Positions 1-8,976 of a stretch of 41,796 nt of DNA are shown here, one piece after another. The notes under the pieces were generated by a model. It worked only from the letters and a program-made list of their open reading frames with translations, was not told the origin of the DNA and searched no databases. The stretch lies in the NCBI GenBank assembly GCA_025210335.1, contig JAOARY010000066.1, positions 1-41,796 on the forward strand. Reading direction: 5' to 3'. The DNA comes from Peptostreptococcaceae bacterium. GTDB taxonomy: Bacteria; Bacillota; Clostridia; Peptostreptococcales; Peptostreptococcaceae. The translations under genes were made by a program, and so were the position numbers. Numbering within the stretch: the stretch's first letter is position 1; each line of letters begins with the position of its first letter.

Positions 1-134
1 CGAAGCCAACTTCAAGATAAGATTTCCCATCTTTTAGAGTAAGACCCCTGGAAGACTACCAGGTTGATAGGCTCAAGGTGTAAGTGCAGTAATGTATTTA
101 GCTTACGAGTACTAATAGGTCGAGGACTTGACCT
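1..134 (+). rRNA. 23S ribosomal RNA, 3' end (partial)
   Basis: The window opens inside the 3' end of a 23S rRNA gene. The last bases contain the highly conserved stretch ACTAATAGGTCGAGGACTTG, which ends bacterial 23S rRNA in Firmicutes. Only about 134 bases are present; the 5' part lies outside the window. The exact 3' end is estimated from the conserved terminal motif. The 5S gene follows 56 bases later with no tRNA between. Confidence 0.95.
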
Positions 135-190
135 TATTAAAAAACATTCATATCTAGTTTTTAGAGTATAATTAATATACTTTAATAAAA

Positions 191-314
<124 letters not shown>

Positions 315-343
315 TTTTTTTTGCGTTTTTTTATAAGAAAGTG

Positions 344-594
344 AAGAAGTAGATTTTTATTTTTAAATCAAGAATCAAATATAAGAAACTCTACTAAATC
401 TAAAAATACATATTATCTAAAATTCAAAACTCGCTTTGCTCGGACAATTGAATTTTTTTACGATAATATATATTTTTAAATTTAAGAGTTTTAATATTTA
501 GTTCTAATAGATTGTAAAAATAAAAATCTACTTCTTTTTGTATAAAAACAAAAGAAACTCTACTAAATTCAAAAATTTAAATTATCTAAAATTT
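344..594. repeat. Nested inverted and direct repeats downstream of the rRNA operon
   Basis: No gene is visible between the 5S gene and the nrdJ promoter. The stretch holds a 21-base inverted repeat (344-364, AAGAAGTAGATTTTTATTTTT, with its complement at 516-536). It also holds a roughly 43-base imperfect direct repeat beginning AAGAAACTCTACTAAAT at about 383-424 and again at about 552-594. Between the copies is CTCGCTTTGCTCGGACA, a higher-GC block unlike the surroundings. It may act as an rRNA operon terminator or be a small dispersed repeat. Confidence 0.5.
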
Positions 595-624
595 TGTATC
601 ATAAAAATAAAAAAATTTCAATGA

Positions 625-652
625 TTGAAAAATATTTTTTTGTGTATATAAT
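625..652 (+). promoter_or_regulatory. sigma-A promoter of nrdJ
   Basis: TTGAAA (625-630) and a perfect TATAAT (647-652) are separated by 16 bases. Transcription would start near 659, giving a leader of about 110 bases before the reductase gene. The NrdR-like boxes overlap and follow the -10 element. Confidence 0.65.
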
Positions 653-696
653 ACTATATATGGGCTTTGAAAAAATGAAGAGCCTATATATAGTAT
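651..696 (+). promoter_or_regulatory. Tandem NrdR-box-like operators
   Basis: Two 16-base boxes, ATACTATATATGGGCT (651-666) and AGCCTATATATAGTAT (681-696), resemble the NrdR consensus ACACWATATATWGTGT at about 12 and 13 of 16 positions. Their centres are 30 bases apart, close to three helical turns, as in known nrd promoters. They overlap the -10 element and start site, as expected for repression. The boxes are also inverted copies of each other and could form a 17-bp hairpin in the leader RNA. Confidence 0.55.
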
Positions 697-769
697 TTTA
701 ATTTGAATATTATTTTATAAATTTTAATTTGAATAGATTTTGAATATAGAAGAAAGATGGTGGGTTTTG

Positions 770-3121
770 TTGTTAAAAGTTAAAAAGAGGAACAATGATA
801 TATTAGTATTTGATTATAAAAAGATAAAAAGGGCAATAGAAAAAGCTATGATGGAGACTTCTAACGGCATAGATGAAAATTTAAGTGAAGAGATAGCTTT
901 AAAAATAGAAAAGGCTCTTAGTTTGAACGATGAGGCTATAGATGTTGAAGATATTCAAGATATGGTTGAAAATGCGCTTATGGATTCAAATAGAAAAGAT
1001 GTAGCTAAAAGATATATTATATATAGACATGAAAGAGAAAAGAGCAGAACAAAAAGAAAAAAAGAAGATCGTTTATTAGATGATGATTTTATAAGTAGAT
1101 ATAAACACAGCAAATCACCAATGATGCAACTTGGTAATTTTGTTTATTATAGAACTTATTCAAGATGGTTAAAAGAAGAAAAAAGAAGAGAATACTGGTG
1201 GGAAACTGTAAGAAGAGCGGTTGAGTATAATTGTTCTTTGGTTAGAACACCAAAAGAAGAAGCTCAAAAATTATTTCATAATATATTTAATTTAAAACAA
1301 TTTTTATCAGGTAGAACTTTTTGGGTTGGAAATACTGAAGTTGCAAAGAATTATCCTATGGCTAATTATAATTGTGCATTTGAAAAAATAGAAGAATTTG
1401 AAGATTTTAAGGATTTATTTTATCTTTTGATGGTAGGTTCAGGTGTTGGAGTTAGAATTTTAAAGGATGATGTTGCTAATTTACCTAAAGTTAGAGTAGA
1501 TTATGAGCTTATACATGAAGATTATACATTTACAAAAAAAGAAGATAGAAATGATAGTACGAGTTTGGAATTTTTAAATAATAATACGGCAAAAATAATA
1601 ATAGGTGATAGCAAAGAAGGATGGGTACAATCTTTAGATTATTTCTTTAAAATTATATATAGTAATGAATATAGAACTATTGAAAATATAATAATAAATT
1701 ATGATAATGTAAGACCTAAAGGTGAAGTATTAAATACTTTTGGTGGTACAGCTAGTGGTCACACTAGTATCAAGAATATGTTTTATAAGATAGATAAGGT
1801 TATAAAGAAAAGGGCATTATTAGAGGATTTAAAAAGAGTTAAATTAAAGCCAATAGATTGTTTAGATATTGTAAATATAATTGGTGAAAATGTAGTTGTT
1901 GGTGGAGTTAGAAGAACTGCTGAAATTGTGTTAGTTGATGAAGATGATAATGAATCAATAGAAGCTAAGAATAATTTATATAAACAAGTTGATGGTAAAT
2001 GGGAAATAGATAAAGATATAATTCATAGACAGATGAGTAATAATTCTATTTACTATAGAAAAAAACCAACAAGAGAAAAATTAAAATGGCATTTAAATAA
2101 AATGCGTTATTCAGGAGAACCTGGATGGGTTAATGAAGAAGCAGGTCTAAAAAGAAGAGATAATATGAATGGGGTAAATCCTTGTGGAGAAATTTTACTT
2201 GATTCTAAAGGTCTTTGTAATTTAACAACTGTAAACGTATATGCTTTTGTTAATGATGAATTAAAATTAGATATAGAAGCTTTAAAGGAAGCTCAAAGAT
2301 TATCTGTTAGAGCTGGATATAGAATGACTATGGTTGAGCTTGAAATGCATAAATGGGATAAGGTTCAAAATAGAGATAGATTATTGGGTTGTTCTTTAAC
2401 AGGGTGGCAAGATATGGTTAATGCAACTTCTATGTCTAAAGAAGAACAAGGAAAAGTGCTTAGTATATTAAAAGAAACTGCTAGATTAGAAGCTAAAAAA
2501 TATGCAAAGGAACTTAATAAAGAAGAACCTCTTCTTATAACAACAGTAAAACCTGAAGGGACTCTATCACAATTACCGACTGTATCTAGTGGTGTACATT
2601 ATTCTCATGCTCCATATTTTATAAGAAGAGTTAGAATAAGCGCAGATGATCCTCTTGTTAAAGTTTGTGAAGAATTAAAATATCCTGTATTTCCTGAAGT
2701 TGGTCAAACTATTGAAAATGCAACGACAAAAGTTGTAGAATTTCCAGTAAAAGCTCCTAAGGGAAGAACTAAAATGGATGTTAGTGCTATTGAGCAATTA
2801 GAAAACTATAAATTATTTATGGAAAACTATGTTGAACATAATTGTTCTATAACTGTTCATGTTAGAGATCATGAATGGGAAGAAGTTGAAGAATGGGTTT
2901 ATAAAAATTGGGATGAAGTTGTTGCACTTTCATTTTTATCTTTGGATGATAATTTTTATGAATTATTACCATATGAAGAGATAAATAAAGAAGAGTATGA
3001 TAAAAGGGTTAATGAAATGAAACCTTTTGTTCCATCTCTTATTAGTAAATATGAAAAAGAAGAAACAGAATTTGATATAGGTGATGAAGGCTGCGAAAAT
3101 GGAGCTTGTCCAGTAAGATAA
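770..3121 (+). CDS. nrdJ: Adenosylcobalamin-dependent ribonucleoside-triphosphate reductase (class II)
   Basis: Reduces ribonucleotides to deoxyribonucleotides using vitamin B12 coenzyme as radical source, in the cytoplasm. An ATP-cone lies at the N-terminus (about the first 90 residues). The catalytic barrel carries NPCGEILL (active-site Cys and Glu), the VGGVRRTAE region, and TTVKPEGTLSQL near the phosphate site. The C-terminus ends CENGACPVR, a C-x4-C pair like the thioredoxin-reducible cysteines of the Lactobacillus leichmannii enzyme. Start: the longest frame begins at TTG 740, but a ribosome binding site (AAAGATGGTGG, 753-763) points to TTG 770 (or 767), giving 783 residues. It is monocistronic, with its own promoter, NrdR-like boxes and terminator. 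No cobalamin riboswitch is seen upstream. Confidence 0.93.
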   Translation: MLKVKKRNNDILVFDYKKIKRAIEKAMMETSNGIDENLSEEIALKIEKALSLNDEAIDVEDIQDMVENALMDSNRKDVAKRYIIYRHEREKSRTKRKKEDRLLDDDFISRYKHSKSPMMQLGNFVYYRTYSRWLKEEKRREYWWETVRRAVEYNCSLVRTPKEEAQKLFHNIFNLKQFLSGRTFWVGNTEVAKNYPMANYNCAFEKIEEFEDFKDLFYLLMVGSGVGVRILKDDVANLPKVRVDYELIHEDYTFTKKEDRNDSTSLEFLNNNTAKIIIGDSKEGWVQSLDYFFKIIYSNEYRTIENIIINYDNVRPKGEVLNTFGGTASGHTSIKNMFYKIDKVIKKRALLEDLKRVKLKPIDCLDIVNIIGENVVVGGVRRTAEIVLVDEDDNESIEAKNNLYKQVDGKWEIDKDIIHRQMSNNSIYYRKKPTREKLKWHLNKMRYSGEPGWVNEEAGLKRRDNMNGVNPCGEILLDSKGLCNLTTVNVYAFVNDELKLDIEALKEAQRLSVRAGYRMTMVELEMHKWDKVQNRDRLLGCSLTGWQDMVNATSMSKEEQGKVLSILKETARLEAKKYAKELNKEEPLLITTVKPEGTLSQLPTVSSGVHYSHAPYFIRRVRISADDPLVKVCEELKYPVFPEVGQTIENATTKVVEFPVKAPKGRTKMDVSAIEQLENYKLFMENYVEHNCSITVHVRDHEWEEVEEWVYKNWDEVVALSFLSLDDNFYELLPYEEINKEEYDKRVNEMKPFVPSLISKYEKEETEFDIGDEGCENGACPVR

Positions 3122-3124
3122 TAT

Positions 3125-3158
3125 TATTCTAAAACTGATTGTTTTGGAATAGTTTTTT
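3125..3158 (+). terminator. Rho-independent terminator of nrdJ
   Basis: TTCTAAAAC (3127-3135) pairs with GTTTTGGAA (3141-3149) around a 5-base loop, with extra weak pairs outside. A T-run (3153-3158) follows. It lies 6 bases after the nrdJ stop. Confidence 0.6.
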
Positions 3159-3180
3159 ATATTTTATATAAATTAATACA

Positions 3181-3232
3181 AAAAATTATTAAGGGAGTGT
3201 TCTTATAAGTTATTATAAAAACACTCCCTTAA
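3181..3232 (-). terminator. Terminator of the minus-strand RNA
   Basis: TTAAGGGAGTGTT (3220-3232 read on the minus strand) pairs perfectly with AACACTCCCTTAA (3189-3201 on that strand), 13 bp around an 18-base loop. The minus-strand sequence then runs into a T-rich tail down to 3181. On the plus strand the tail is not T-rich, which supports minus-strand use. Confidence 0.6.
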
Positions 3233-3590
3233 ACCTCGGGTTCTAAACTAATCATTTTGGTGGAATCATCTCCTATTCTATTTAATATTCCTTAATCACT
3301 TGAAACTCGTAAATTAAATAAGTTCCTTTAACCACCCTTTCTTCTAGCAATATTCTAAAAATAGAATCTTGTTAAGTATCCTTTTTAACTAAATATTGAA
3401 ATATAAATATTTTGGTGGAATCATCTCCTTCTTTGTTAATATTCTTTGATGACCTTGGTAAAGTAAATAATTAAAATTCTTTAAATCACCTCATTCTTTA
3501 TCAATTTAGTACTAATATTAATAAAAAAACTAAGCCATCTCTTAAAAGAGATTAATAATAATATTATTATTTAATATATATATACCTATG
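3181..3590 (-). ncRNA. Candidate structured RNA made of two tandem repeats
   Basis: No open reading frame of note lies here. On the minus strand two copies of a roughly 90-base element occur with a 155-base period. Each contains AGGAGATGATTCCACCAAAA (copy 1 about 3409-3429, copy 2 about 3254-3273) and, upstream, GGTGATTTAAAG or GGTGGTTAAAGG. GGTGG/CCACC, GGAACT/AGTTTC and GGAAT/ATTCC can pair to fold copy 2, with one G-U pair that exists only on the minus strand. The 3' end is a 13-bp hairpin followed by TTAATAATTTTT. A possible promoter is TTGTTT plus TATATA near 3580-3610. It matches no riboswitch class I know. Downstream on this strand is only the 3' end of nrdJ, so it looks like an independent RNA rather than a leader. 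Confidence 0.4.
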
Positions 3591-3766
3591 ATTTTTAGTT
3601 TTAAACAAAAAACTAAAAAATTTTTTATAATTTTTTGTTTTTATCTAAAATATTGAGTATCAAACTAAAAATTATGAAAAAATTATTCAAATAGTGGTAT
3701 TTAACATAGAAAATACACAATTTCATTTTATAATATAGATAAGTCTAAAAAGAAAGGATGTAAACT

Positions 3767-4441
3767 ATGAAAATATTTGTTGTCGATGATGAAAAAAATA
3801 TAAGAAATTTAATAGATAAATATTTAAAAAAAGAAAATTATAATACTTTTTTATTTGATGGAACTGAAGATATAATAAATGAATTTAAGGATATAAAACC
3901 AGATTTAATAGTTTTAGATATAATGATGAAGGATATAGATGGTCTTACTCTATGTAAAGAAATAAGAAAAATTAGTGAAGTTCCTATTATTTTTGTATCA
4001 GCAAAAAATGAAGAATTTGATAGAATTTTAGCTTTGGAATTAGGTGGAGATGATTATTTAGCAAAGCCATTTAGTCCAAGAGAGTTAGTAATAAGAATAA
4101 AAAAGATATTAAAAAGAGTTGGAAATATAAATGAAAAGAACGATAACAAAATAATAATAAAAGATGTAGTGCTAGATTCTAGTAGAAGAAATGTTTATTT
4201 AAATGATGAAGAAATTGAATTTACAAAAAAGGAATTTGATTTGTTAGAATTTTTATTTATAAATAAAAATATTGCATTTAAAAGAGAAATTCTAATTGAA
4301 CGTATTTGGGGGTATGATTATATAGGTGACACCAGAGTGATAGATGATTTGGTAAAAAGAATTAGAAAGAAATTAAAACTTTCTAAAATAGAGATAAAAA
4401 CTGTTTGGGGATTTGGTTATAAGGTGGATGAAGATGAATAA
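3767..4441 (+). CDS. OmpR/PhoB-family response regulator
   Basis: DNA-binding response regulator of a two-component system, 224 residues, the usual family length. The receiver domain has the acidic pair D7/D8, phospho-acceptor D51 (LIVLDIMM), S78 and K100 (YLAKPFSP). The C-terminal winged helix (about 130-222) ends GYDYIGDTRVIDDLVKRIRKKL and a KTVWGFGYK wing. ATG 3767 is preceded by AGAAAGGATG at a good distance, and a TATAAT at 3729-3734 is a likely -10. Its stop overlaps the start of the histidine kinase (ATGAATAA), so the two are translationally coupled. Target genes cannot be told. Confidence 0.9.
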   Translation: MKIFVVDDEKNIRNLIDKYLKKENYNTFLFDGTEDIINEFKDIKPDLIVLDIMMKDIDGLTLCKEIRKISEVPIIFVSAKNEEFDRILALELGGDDYLAKPFSPRELVIRIKKILKRVGNINEKNDNKIIIKDVVLDSSRRNVYLNDEEIEFTKKEFDLLEFLFINKNIAFKREILIERIWGYDYIGDTRVIDDLVKRIRKKLKLSKIEIKTVWGFGYKVDEDE

Positions 4442-5879
4442 AAAAAGAGGAAAATTAATAAATAAGATTATTTTTAGTTTTATATCCATAATTATTTTAG
4501 TTGTAATAATAACTTATAATATTTTTAATATATTATCAGAAAGATATTTGATAAATGATTATAAGATGCAATTAAAGAGAGATTTAGATTATGTTGCACA
4601 GACCTTAAAACAAAAACCATTAAAAGATAATTTATTAAAAAGAGATCCTATGAAAGATAGATTAAAAAGAGATATTGAAAACTTTAATAGGAAAAATAAA
4701 AAAATTGAGATAAAAGGATTTAGTATAGAGGAATTTTTAAGATTTCGATTTGCAGGAAGAAGAATGGAATCAAGTATGATGCTTATAGATAACGATGATA
4801 AGATGATTTTTAAAACATTAAAAGAAAAAGAAGATAAAGAAATTATAGATAATATAGATAATATACTTGATGGTAATTATAAAAATAAAAATTATTTGAT
4901 AGAGTATGTTAATTTATATGATGAAAATGATAAATATAAAGGAAAATTATATATTTTTATAAGATTAAATCAATTGCTTTATATAAAAAATATTTTTAGC
5001 AGATCAATAATAATCAGTTTATTTGCAAGTGCTTTATTTATAAGTATTATGATAATAATATATTCAAAAACACTCATAAAGCCACTTGAAAAATTAAAAA
5101 GAATGATAGAATATTATGACTTAGATGATGAACTTGCAGAAGATGAAATACAAACAAATGATGAAATTCAAAGTATATATGAAAGTTTTAGAAATTTGGC
5201 TAAGAGGCTTAAACAAAAAGATATATTGCAAAAGAGATTTATTCAAAATGCATCACATGAATTAAAAACTCCTCTTATGTCTATTCAAGGTTATGCAGAA
5301 GCTATAAAAGATGGTGTTATTGAAGGTGATGAAATTGATGAATCATTGGATATTATAATGGATGAAAGTAAAAGATTAAAGGCAATAGTTGAAGAAATAA
5401 TATATTTAAGTAAATTAGAAGAAGGAAATCATTTAATATTAAATGATGTGTTTTTAAATGATATTGTTGATGATTCAATCGATACATTAAAATTGATTGC
5501 AAAGGAAAAAAATATTAAAATAACAAATAATATAGATAATAAAATAAAAGGTCTTATAGATGTTAACAGAATAAAAAGAGTTTTTATAAATACTATTTCA
5601 AATGCAATTAGGTATGCAAAAGGAAATATAGAAATATTTGATGAACTTACAAATGAAAGTATTATTATATATATAAAAGATGATGGTGATGGGTTTAAAA
5701 AAGAAGATATAAATCATATTTTTGAGAGATTTTATAAGGGAAGTGATGGTCTTAGTGGTCTAGGTCTTTGTATATCAAAAACTATAATAAATCTTCACGG
5801 TGGAGAGATTAAAGCTTATAATGATAATGGGGCAGTAATTAAAATAATCTTACCAATAAAAACTAAAAGACAAAGGTGA
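4434..5879 (+). CDS. Membrane sensor histidine kinase
   Basis: Partner of the preceding response regulator, 481 residues. TM1 is at about 9-31, followed by an extracytoplasmic region of roughly 150 residues rich in Lys, Arg and Asp. TM2 is at about 190-210, then a HAMP region. The HisKA box is NASHELKTPL with phospho-acceptor H275. The ATPase domain has an N-box (NTISNAIRYA), G1 (DDGDGF) and G2 (GLSGLGLCI). ATG 4434 was chosen over upstream in-frame starts because AAGGTGG (4420-4426) sits 7 bases before it and the start overlaps the regulator stop. The highly charged sensor domain gives no clue to the ligand, although such charge would suit sensing of cationic peptides or the envelope (inference). 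Confidence 0.9.
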   Translation: MNKKRGKLINKIIFSFISIIILVVIITYNIFNILSERYLINDYKMQLKRDLDYVAQTLKQKPLKDNLLKRDPMKDRLKRDIENFNRKNKKIEIKGFSIEEFLRFRFAGRRMESSMMLIDNDDKMIFKTLKEKEDKEIIDNIDNILDGNYKNKNYLIEYVNLYDENDKYKGKLYIFIRLNQLLYIKNIFSRSIIISLFASALFISIMIIIYSKTLIKPLEKLKRMIEYYDLDDELAEDEIQTNDEIQSIYESFRNLAKRLKQKDILQKRFIQNASHELKTPLMSIQGYAEAIKDGVIEGDEIDESLDIIMDESKRLKAIVEEIIYLSKLEEGNHLILNDVFLNDIVDDSIDTLKLIAKEKNIKITNNIDNKIKGLIDVNRIKRVFINTISNAIRYAKGNIEIFDELTNESIIIYIKDDGDGFKKEDINHIFERFYKGSDGLSGLGLCISKTIINLHGGEIKAYNDNGAVIKIILPIKTKRQR

Positions 5880-5883
5880 TAGT

Positions 5884-6537
5884 ATGAATGAAGAGATAGT
5901 ATTTGAAATGAAAGAAAAAGAGGATGCATTATTTTATTTAAAGGAACTTATTTTAATTTCTCAAATGAAATTAGATAGAATGAAAGATTATATAAAAGAT
6001 ATGAAAGATATGATCGATGAAAAAGAAGAAGAAGGAAAGATAAAAAGCAGAATTTATGAAAATTATAATGATAAAATGGCTGCTTGTAGTAACTATATAA
6101 AAAATATGTATTTAAGTGATGATGAGTTAGACATTTCTTATTATAAATTTAGAAAGGATATAACTCATAGTGATATAGAAGTATCACTTGAAGAGGTAGA
6201 TTTTGAGTCAATAAAAATAGAATTAGATCAAATATTTGATTTGAAAGGAAATTGGAAACTAAGATTAGACAAAAGAGCATTAGATGTGACTTTAAATGCA
6301 TTTAATGAAATGAAAAGCAAAAATCCATATATATCACTTATTGATGAGAATGGGAATTTACCTGTATTTTATTATGAATACTATAAAATTGATATTTTCA
6401 AAGAATTATATCAAAATTCAAAGGATTTTTATGATTATGCATCTACATTTAAACAAAAGATGAAAAGAGATTATTCTAAAATTTTAGGTAAAAGCTTAAG
6501 AATAAATAGAAATTATAATAATTACAGACAGTATTAA
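5884..6537 (+). CDS. Unknown protein downstream of the two-component system
   Basis: A 217-residue protein I do not recognise. It starts 4 bases after the kinase stop with AAAGGTGATAGT before ATG, so it is the third gene of the operon. The first 60 residues are strongly charged and probably coiled-coil (MKLDRMKDYIKDMKDMIDEK). The C-terminal half is rich in Tyr, Phe and Asn (FYYEYYKIDIF, NYNNYRQY). No signal peptide, membrane segment or metal-binding motif is visible, so it is predicted cytoplasmic. Its position suggests a role linked to the sensor, but that is only context. Confidence 0.7.
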   Translation: MNEEIVFEMKEKEDALFYLKELILISQMKLDRMKDYIKDMKDMIDEKEEEGKIKSRIYENYNDKMAACSNYIKNMYLSDDELDISYYKFRKDITHSDIEVSLEEVDFESIKIELDQIFDLKGNWKLRLDKRALDVTLNAFNEMKSKNPYISLIDENGNLPVFYYEYYKIDIFKELYQNSKDFYDYASTFKQKMKRDYSKILGKSLRINRNYNNYRQY

Positions 6538-6553
6538 TAAGATTTAAATAAAG

Positions 6554-6598
6554 GCTGTTACATAAAAACTTTATAAAATTTTTATGTAACAGCTATAT
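6554..6598. terminator. Bidirectional terminator between convergent operons
   Basis: GCTGTTACATAAAAA (6554-6568) pairs perfectly with 6579-6593, a 15-bp stem with a 10-base loop. T-rich sequence follows on the plus strand, and the minus strand also has a T-rich flank. It separates the 5884-6537 gene from murE on the other strand. Confidence 0.75.
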
Positions 6599-6600
6599 TT

Positions 6601-8055
6601 TTACATATTTAATGCATTTTTTATGATTTCATTTTCATTAAATTCTATAACTTTATTGTTTATAAGTTGATAAGATTCATGACCTTTACCTATAACAAGA
6701 ATAACTTCATTTTCAACTGCATTTTTGATTGCATACTCAATTGCTTCTTTTCTGTCTTCGATAAATATTGAATTATCTTTTTTAATACCCTTTTTGATAT
6801 CTAAGATTATTTTATTTGGATCTTCAGTTCTAGGATTATCAGTAGTTAATATAACTAAATCATTATAATTAGATGCTAAATCACCCATTATAGGTCTTTT
6901 TGTAACATCCCTATCTCCTCCACATCCAAATATAACTGTTTTTTTACCTTTAGCAAATTCATCTACAGTTTTAAATATATTTTCATAACCATCAGGTGTA
7001 TGAGCATAATCTATAATAACACTAAATTTATTATTTTTAGGTTTAAATACTTCAAATCTTCCTCTAACACCATTTATATTTTCAAAGCCTTCTTTCATAG
7101 AAGTTAAAGAAATATTATTTAATAAACAGGCTCCACAAGCACCAAGTGCATTATATACATTAAATATTCCAGGTGCATGAAGTTTGATATTTATACTACC
7201 TTCATCTGTATTTAATAAGAAACTAGCACCATCTATATCATTAATTATATTTGTAGCATATATATCTGCTTTAGTATTAATTGAATAACTAAGTATTTTT
7301 TTATTTTTATCTTTAATAAGCTTGTCATATAGTTTTTTACCATAATGATCATCTATATTTATAACACAGTTTTTTGACATATCAAATAATTTTGATTTTG
7401 CATCAAAATAATCATCTAAATCCTTGTGAAAATCCATATGTTCTTTAGATAAATTAGTGAATATAGAGGTATCAAAAGTATTTCCATAAACTCTATCTAA
7501 TGCTAATGAATGTGAAGAAACTTCCATTATGCAAGAATCTATATTAGATTTATTCATATCATTAAATATATTTTGTAAATCTATAGATTCTGGTGTTGTA
7601 TGTGTAGATTTTTTGAACTTTCCATCTATTATATTTCCGATGGTTCCTATCAAACCTACTTTATCTCCAGTGTTTTCTAATATTGATTTAATCAAATAAC
7701 TTGTTGTTGTTTTGCCATTTGTTCCTGTGATACCATAAAGATTAAATTTTGATATTGGTTTATTATAATAATTAATAGCTATTTTAGACATAGCTTTTTT
7801 AGTATCATCAACTTGTATAATAGTACCATCGAATATATAATCTTCATTTAATTCTTCTAAAACTATTGTATTAGCACCTAATTCAATAGCTTTTTTTATA
7901 AATTTATGACCATCAACATTAAAGCCTTTTATGGCAAAAAATATATAATTTGTTTTTGCTTTTCTTGAATCATAACAAAGTCCATTTATATCATTATTTA
8001 AATGACCTTTTATAATTTTATAATCTATATCAACTAATAAATTTTTTAATATCAT
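6601..8055 (-). CDS. murE: UDP-MurNAc-tripeptide synthetase, meso-DAP type
   Basis: Cytoplasmic Mur ligase adding the third amino acid of the peptidoglycan stem, 484 residues. The ATP loop GTNGKTTT is at 111-118, the carbamylated lysine equivalent is K220 (FDAKSKLF), and DNPR (406-409) is the motif of enzymes that add meso-diaminopimelate rather than lysine. The neighbouring dapF, which makes meso-DAP, fits this specificity. ATG 8055 has AAAAGGTGAT five bases upstream. The start lies 11 bases after the dapF stop, so both belong to one operon. Confidence 0.93.
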   Translation of the reverse strand: MILKNLLVDIDYKIIKGHLNNDINGLCYDSRKAKTNYIFFAIKGFNVDGHKFIKKAIELGANTIVLEELNEDYIFDGTIIQVDDTKKAMSKIAINYYNKPISKFNLYGITGTNGKTTTSYLIKSILENTGDKVGLIGTIGNIIDGKFKKSTHTTPESIDLQNIFNDMNKSNIDSCIMEVSSHSLALDRVYGNTFDTSIFTNLSKEHMDFHKDLDDYFDAKSKLFDMSKNCVINIDDHYGKKLYDKLIKDKNKKILSYSINTKADIYATNIINDIDGASFLLNTDEGSINIKLHAPGIFNVYNALGACGACLLNNISLTSMKEGFENINGVRGRFEVFKPKNNKFSVIIDYAHTPDGYENIFKTVDEFAKGKKTVIFGCGGDRDVTKRPIMGDLASNYNDLVILTTDNPRTEDPNKIILDIKKGIKKDNSIFIEDRKEAIEYAIKNAVENEVILVIGKGHESYQLINNKVIEFNENEIIKNALNM

Positions 8056-8066
8056 AATATCACCTT

Positions 8067-8906
8067 TTATATATAATATATTCCTTTACAAATTCTTTTG
8101 GCTGGACCGGTCATATAAACATTTTGGTCTTCTTTTTCTTCAATTAAAACAGGACCACCAAGTAAATTAATTGTTGTTTTTTTACTAGTATTATTAATCA
8201 TAGAAGATAAAACACTTACAGTAGAAGCACCAGTACCACATGCTAATGTTTGACCAACACCTCTTTCCCATGTTAGAACATCTATATTATCACATGAATT
8301 TATTTTTGCAAAATTCACATTGATACCTTCTTTAAATATTTTATGTTTTTCTATTTTTGAACCCAAATCTTTAATATCTAAATTATTAAAATCATCAACA
8401 AAGATTACTGCGTGAATACTTCCAATTGCACCTACAGATAATTTGAATTTAAAATCATCAATCATAAAATCTTCGTTTATGAATTGTTCCTTATTTGTAT
8501 CCATTGGAATATTTTTAGGATCTAAATTTATTTTACCCATATTAACACAAACCTTGTACACTAAGTCATAAGAATCTGTAAATATTTCTGGTTTCATTAT
8601 TCCGGCTAAAGTTTCTACACTAAATTTTTTTTCATTGACTATTTTATTATCATAAACAAATTTACAAAAACATCTAATTCCGTTTCCGCACATTCTTGCT
8701 TGTGAACCATCAGCATTGTAAAAATTCATTTTTACAGAGGCTTTATTTGAATCCAAAACAACCATCATTCCATCAGCACCTATACCAAAATGTCTATCAC
8801 ATATTTGTTTTGCCAACTCATTATAGTTTTTTATATCGCTTTTTCTACCATCAAATATTATAAAATCATTTCCAAGACCATGAAGTTTCTCAAAATCTAA
8901 TAACAA
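8067..8906 (-). CDS. dapF: Diaminopimelate epimerase
   Basis: Converts LL- to meso-diaminopimelate for lysine and cell-wall synthesis, cytoplasmic. The N-terminal FEKLHGLGNDFI is the family signature. The two catalytic cysteines are in MCGNGIRC and LACGTGAS. Length about 279 residues, normal. The longest frame starts at GTG 8915, but that codon sits inside the ribosome binding site AGAAGGTGA; TTG 8906 is correctly spaced from it and gives MLLDFEKLHGLGND, like other family members. A TATAAT on the minus strand (8944-8939) is a plausible -10. It is the first gene of the dapF-murE unit. Confidence 0.93.
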   Translation of the reverse strand: MLLDFEKLHGLGNDFIIFDGRKSDIKNYNELAKQICDRHFGIGADGMMVVLDSNKASVKMNFYNADGSQARMCGNGIRCFCKFVYDNKIVNEKKFSVETLAGIMKPEIFTDSYDLVYKVCVNMGKINLDPKNIPMDTNKEQFINEDFMIDDFKFKLSVGAIGSIHAVIFVDDFNNLDIKDLGSKIEKHKIFKEGINVNFAKINSCDNIDVLTWERGVGQTLACGTGASTVSVLSSMINNTSKKTTINLLGGPVLIEEKEDQNVYMTGPAKRICKGIYYI

Positions 8907-8976
8907 ATAAATCACCTTCTTATATTGATATGTATTTCATTATATAACATTCTACCATGATTTTTTTTAAAAAAGA

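Noticed and set aside
740..769. N-terminal extension of the ribonucleotide reductase from TTG 740
   Set aside because: No ribosome binding site lies before it, while AAAGATGGTGG fits TTG 770, which starts just before the ATP-cone.
315..769. Cobalamin riboswitch upstream of the B12-dependent reductase
   Set aside because: I looked for the conserved B12-box core and found nothing resembling it.
3241..3275. Short leader peptide MISLEPEV on the minus strand
   Set aside because: The AGGAG block is too far from the ATG and partly needed for RNA pairing; eight codons with no conserved context are not convincing.
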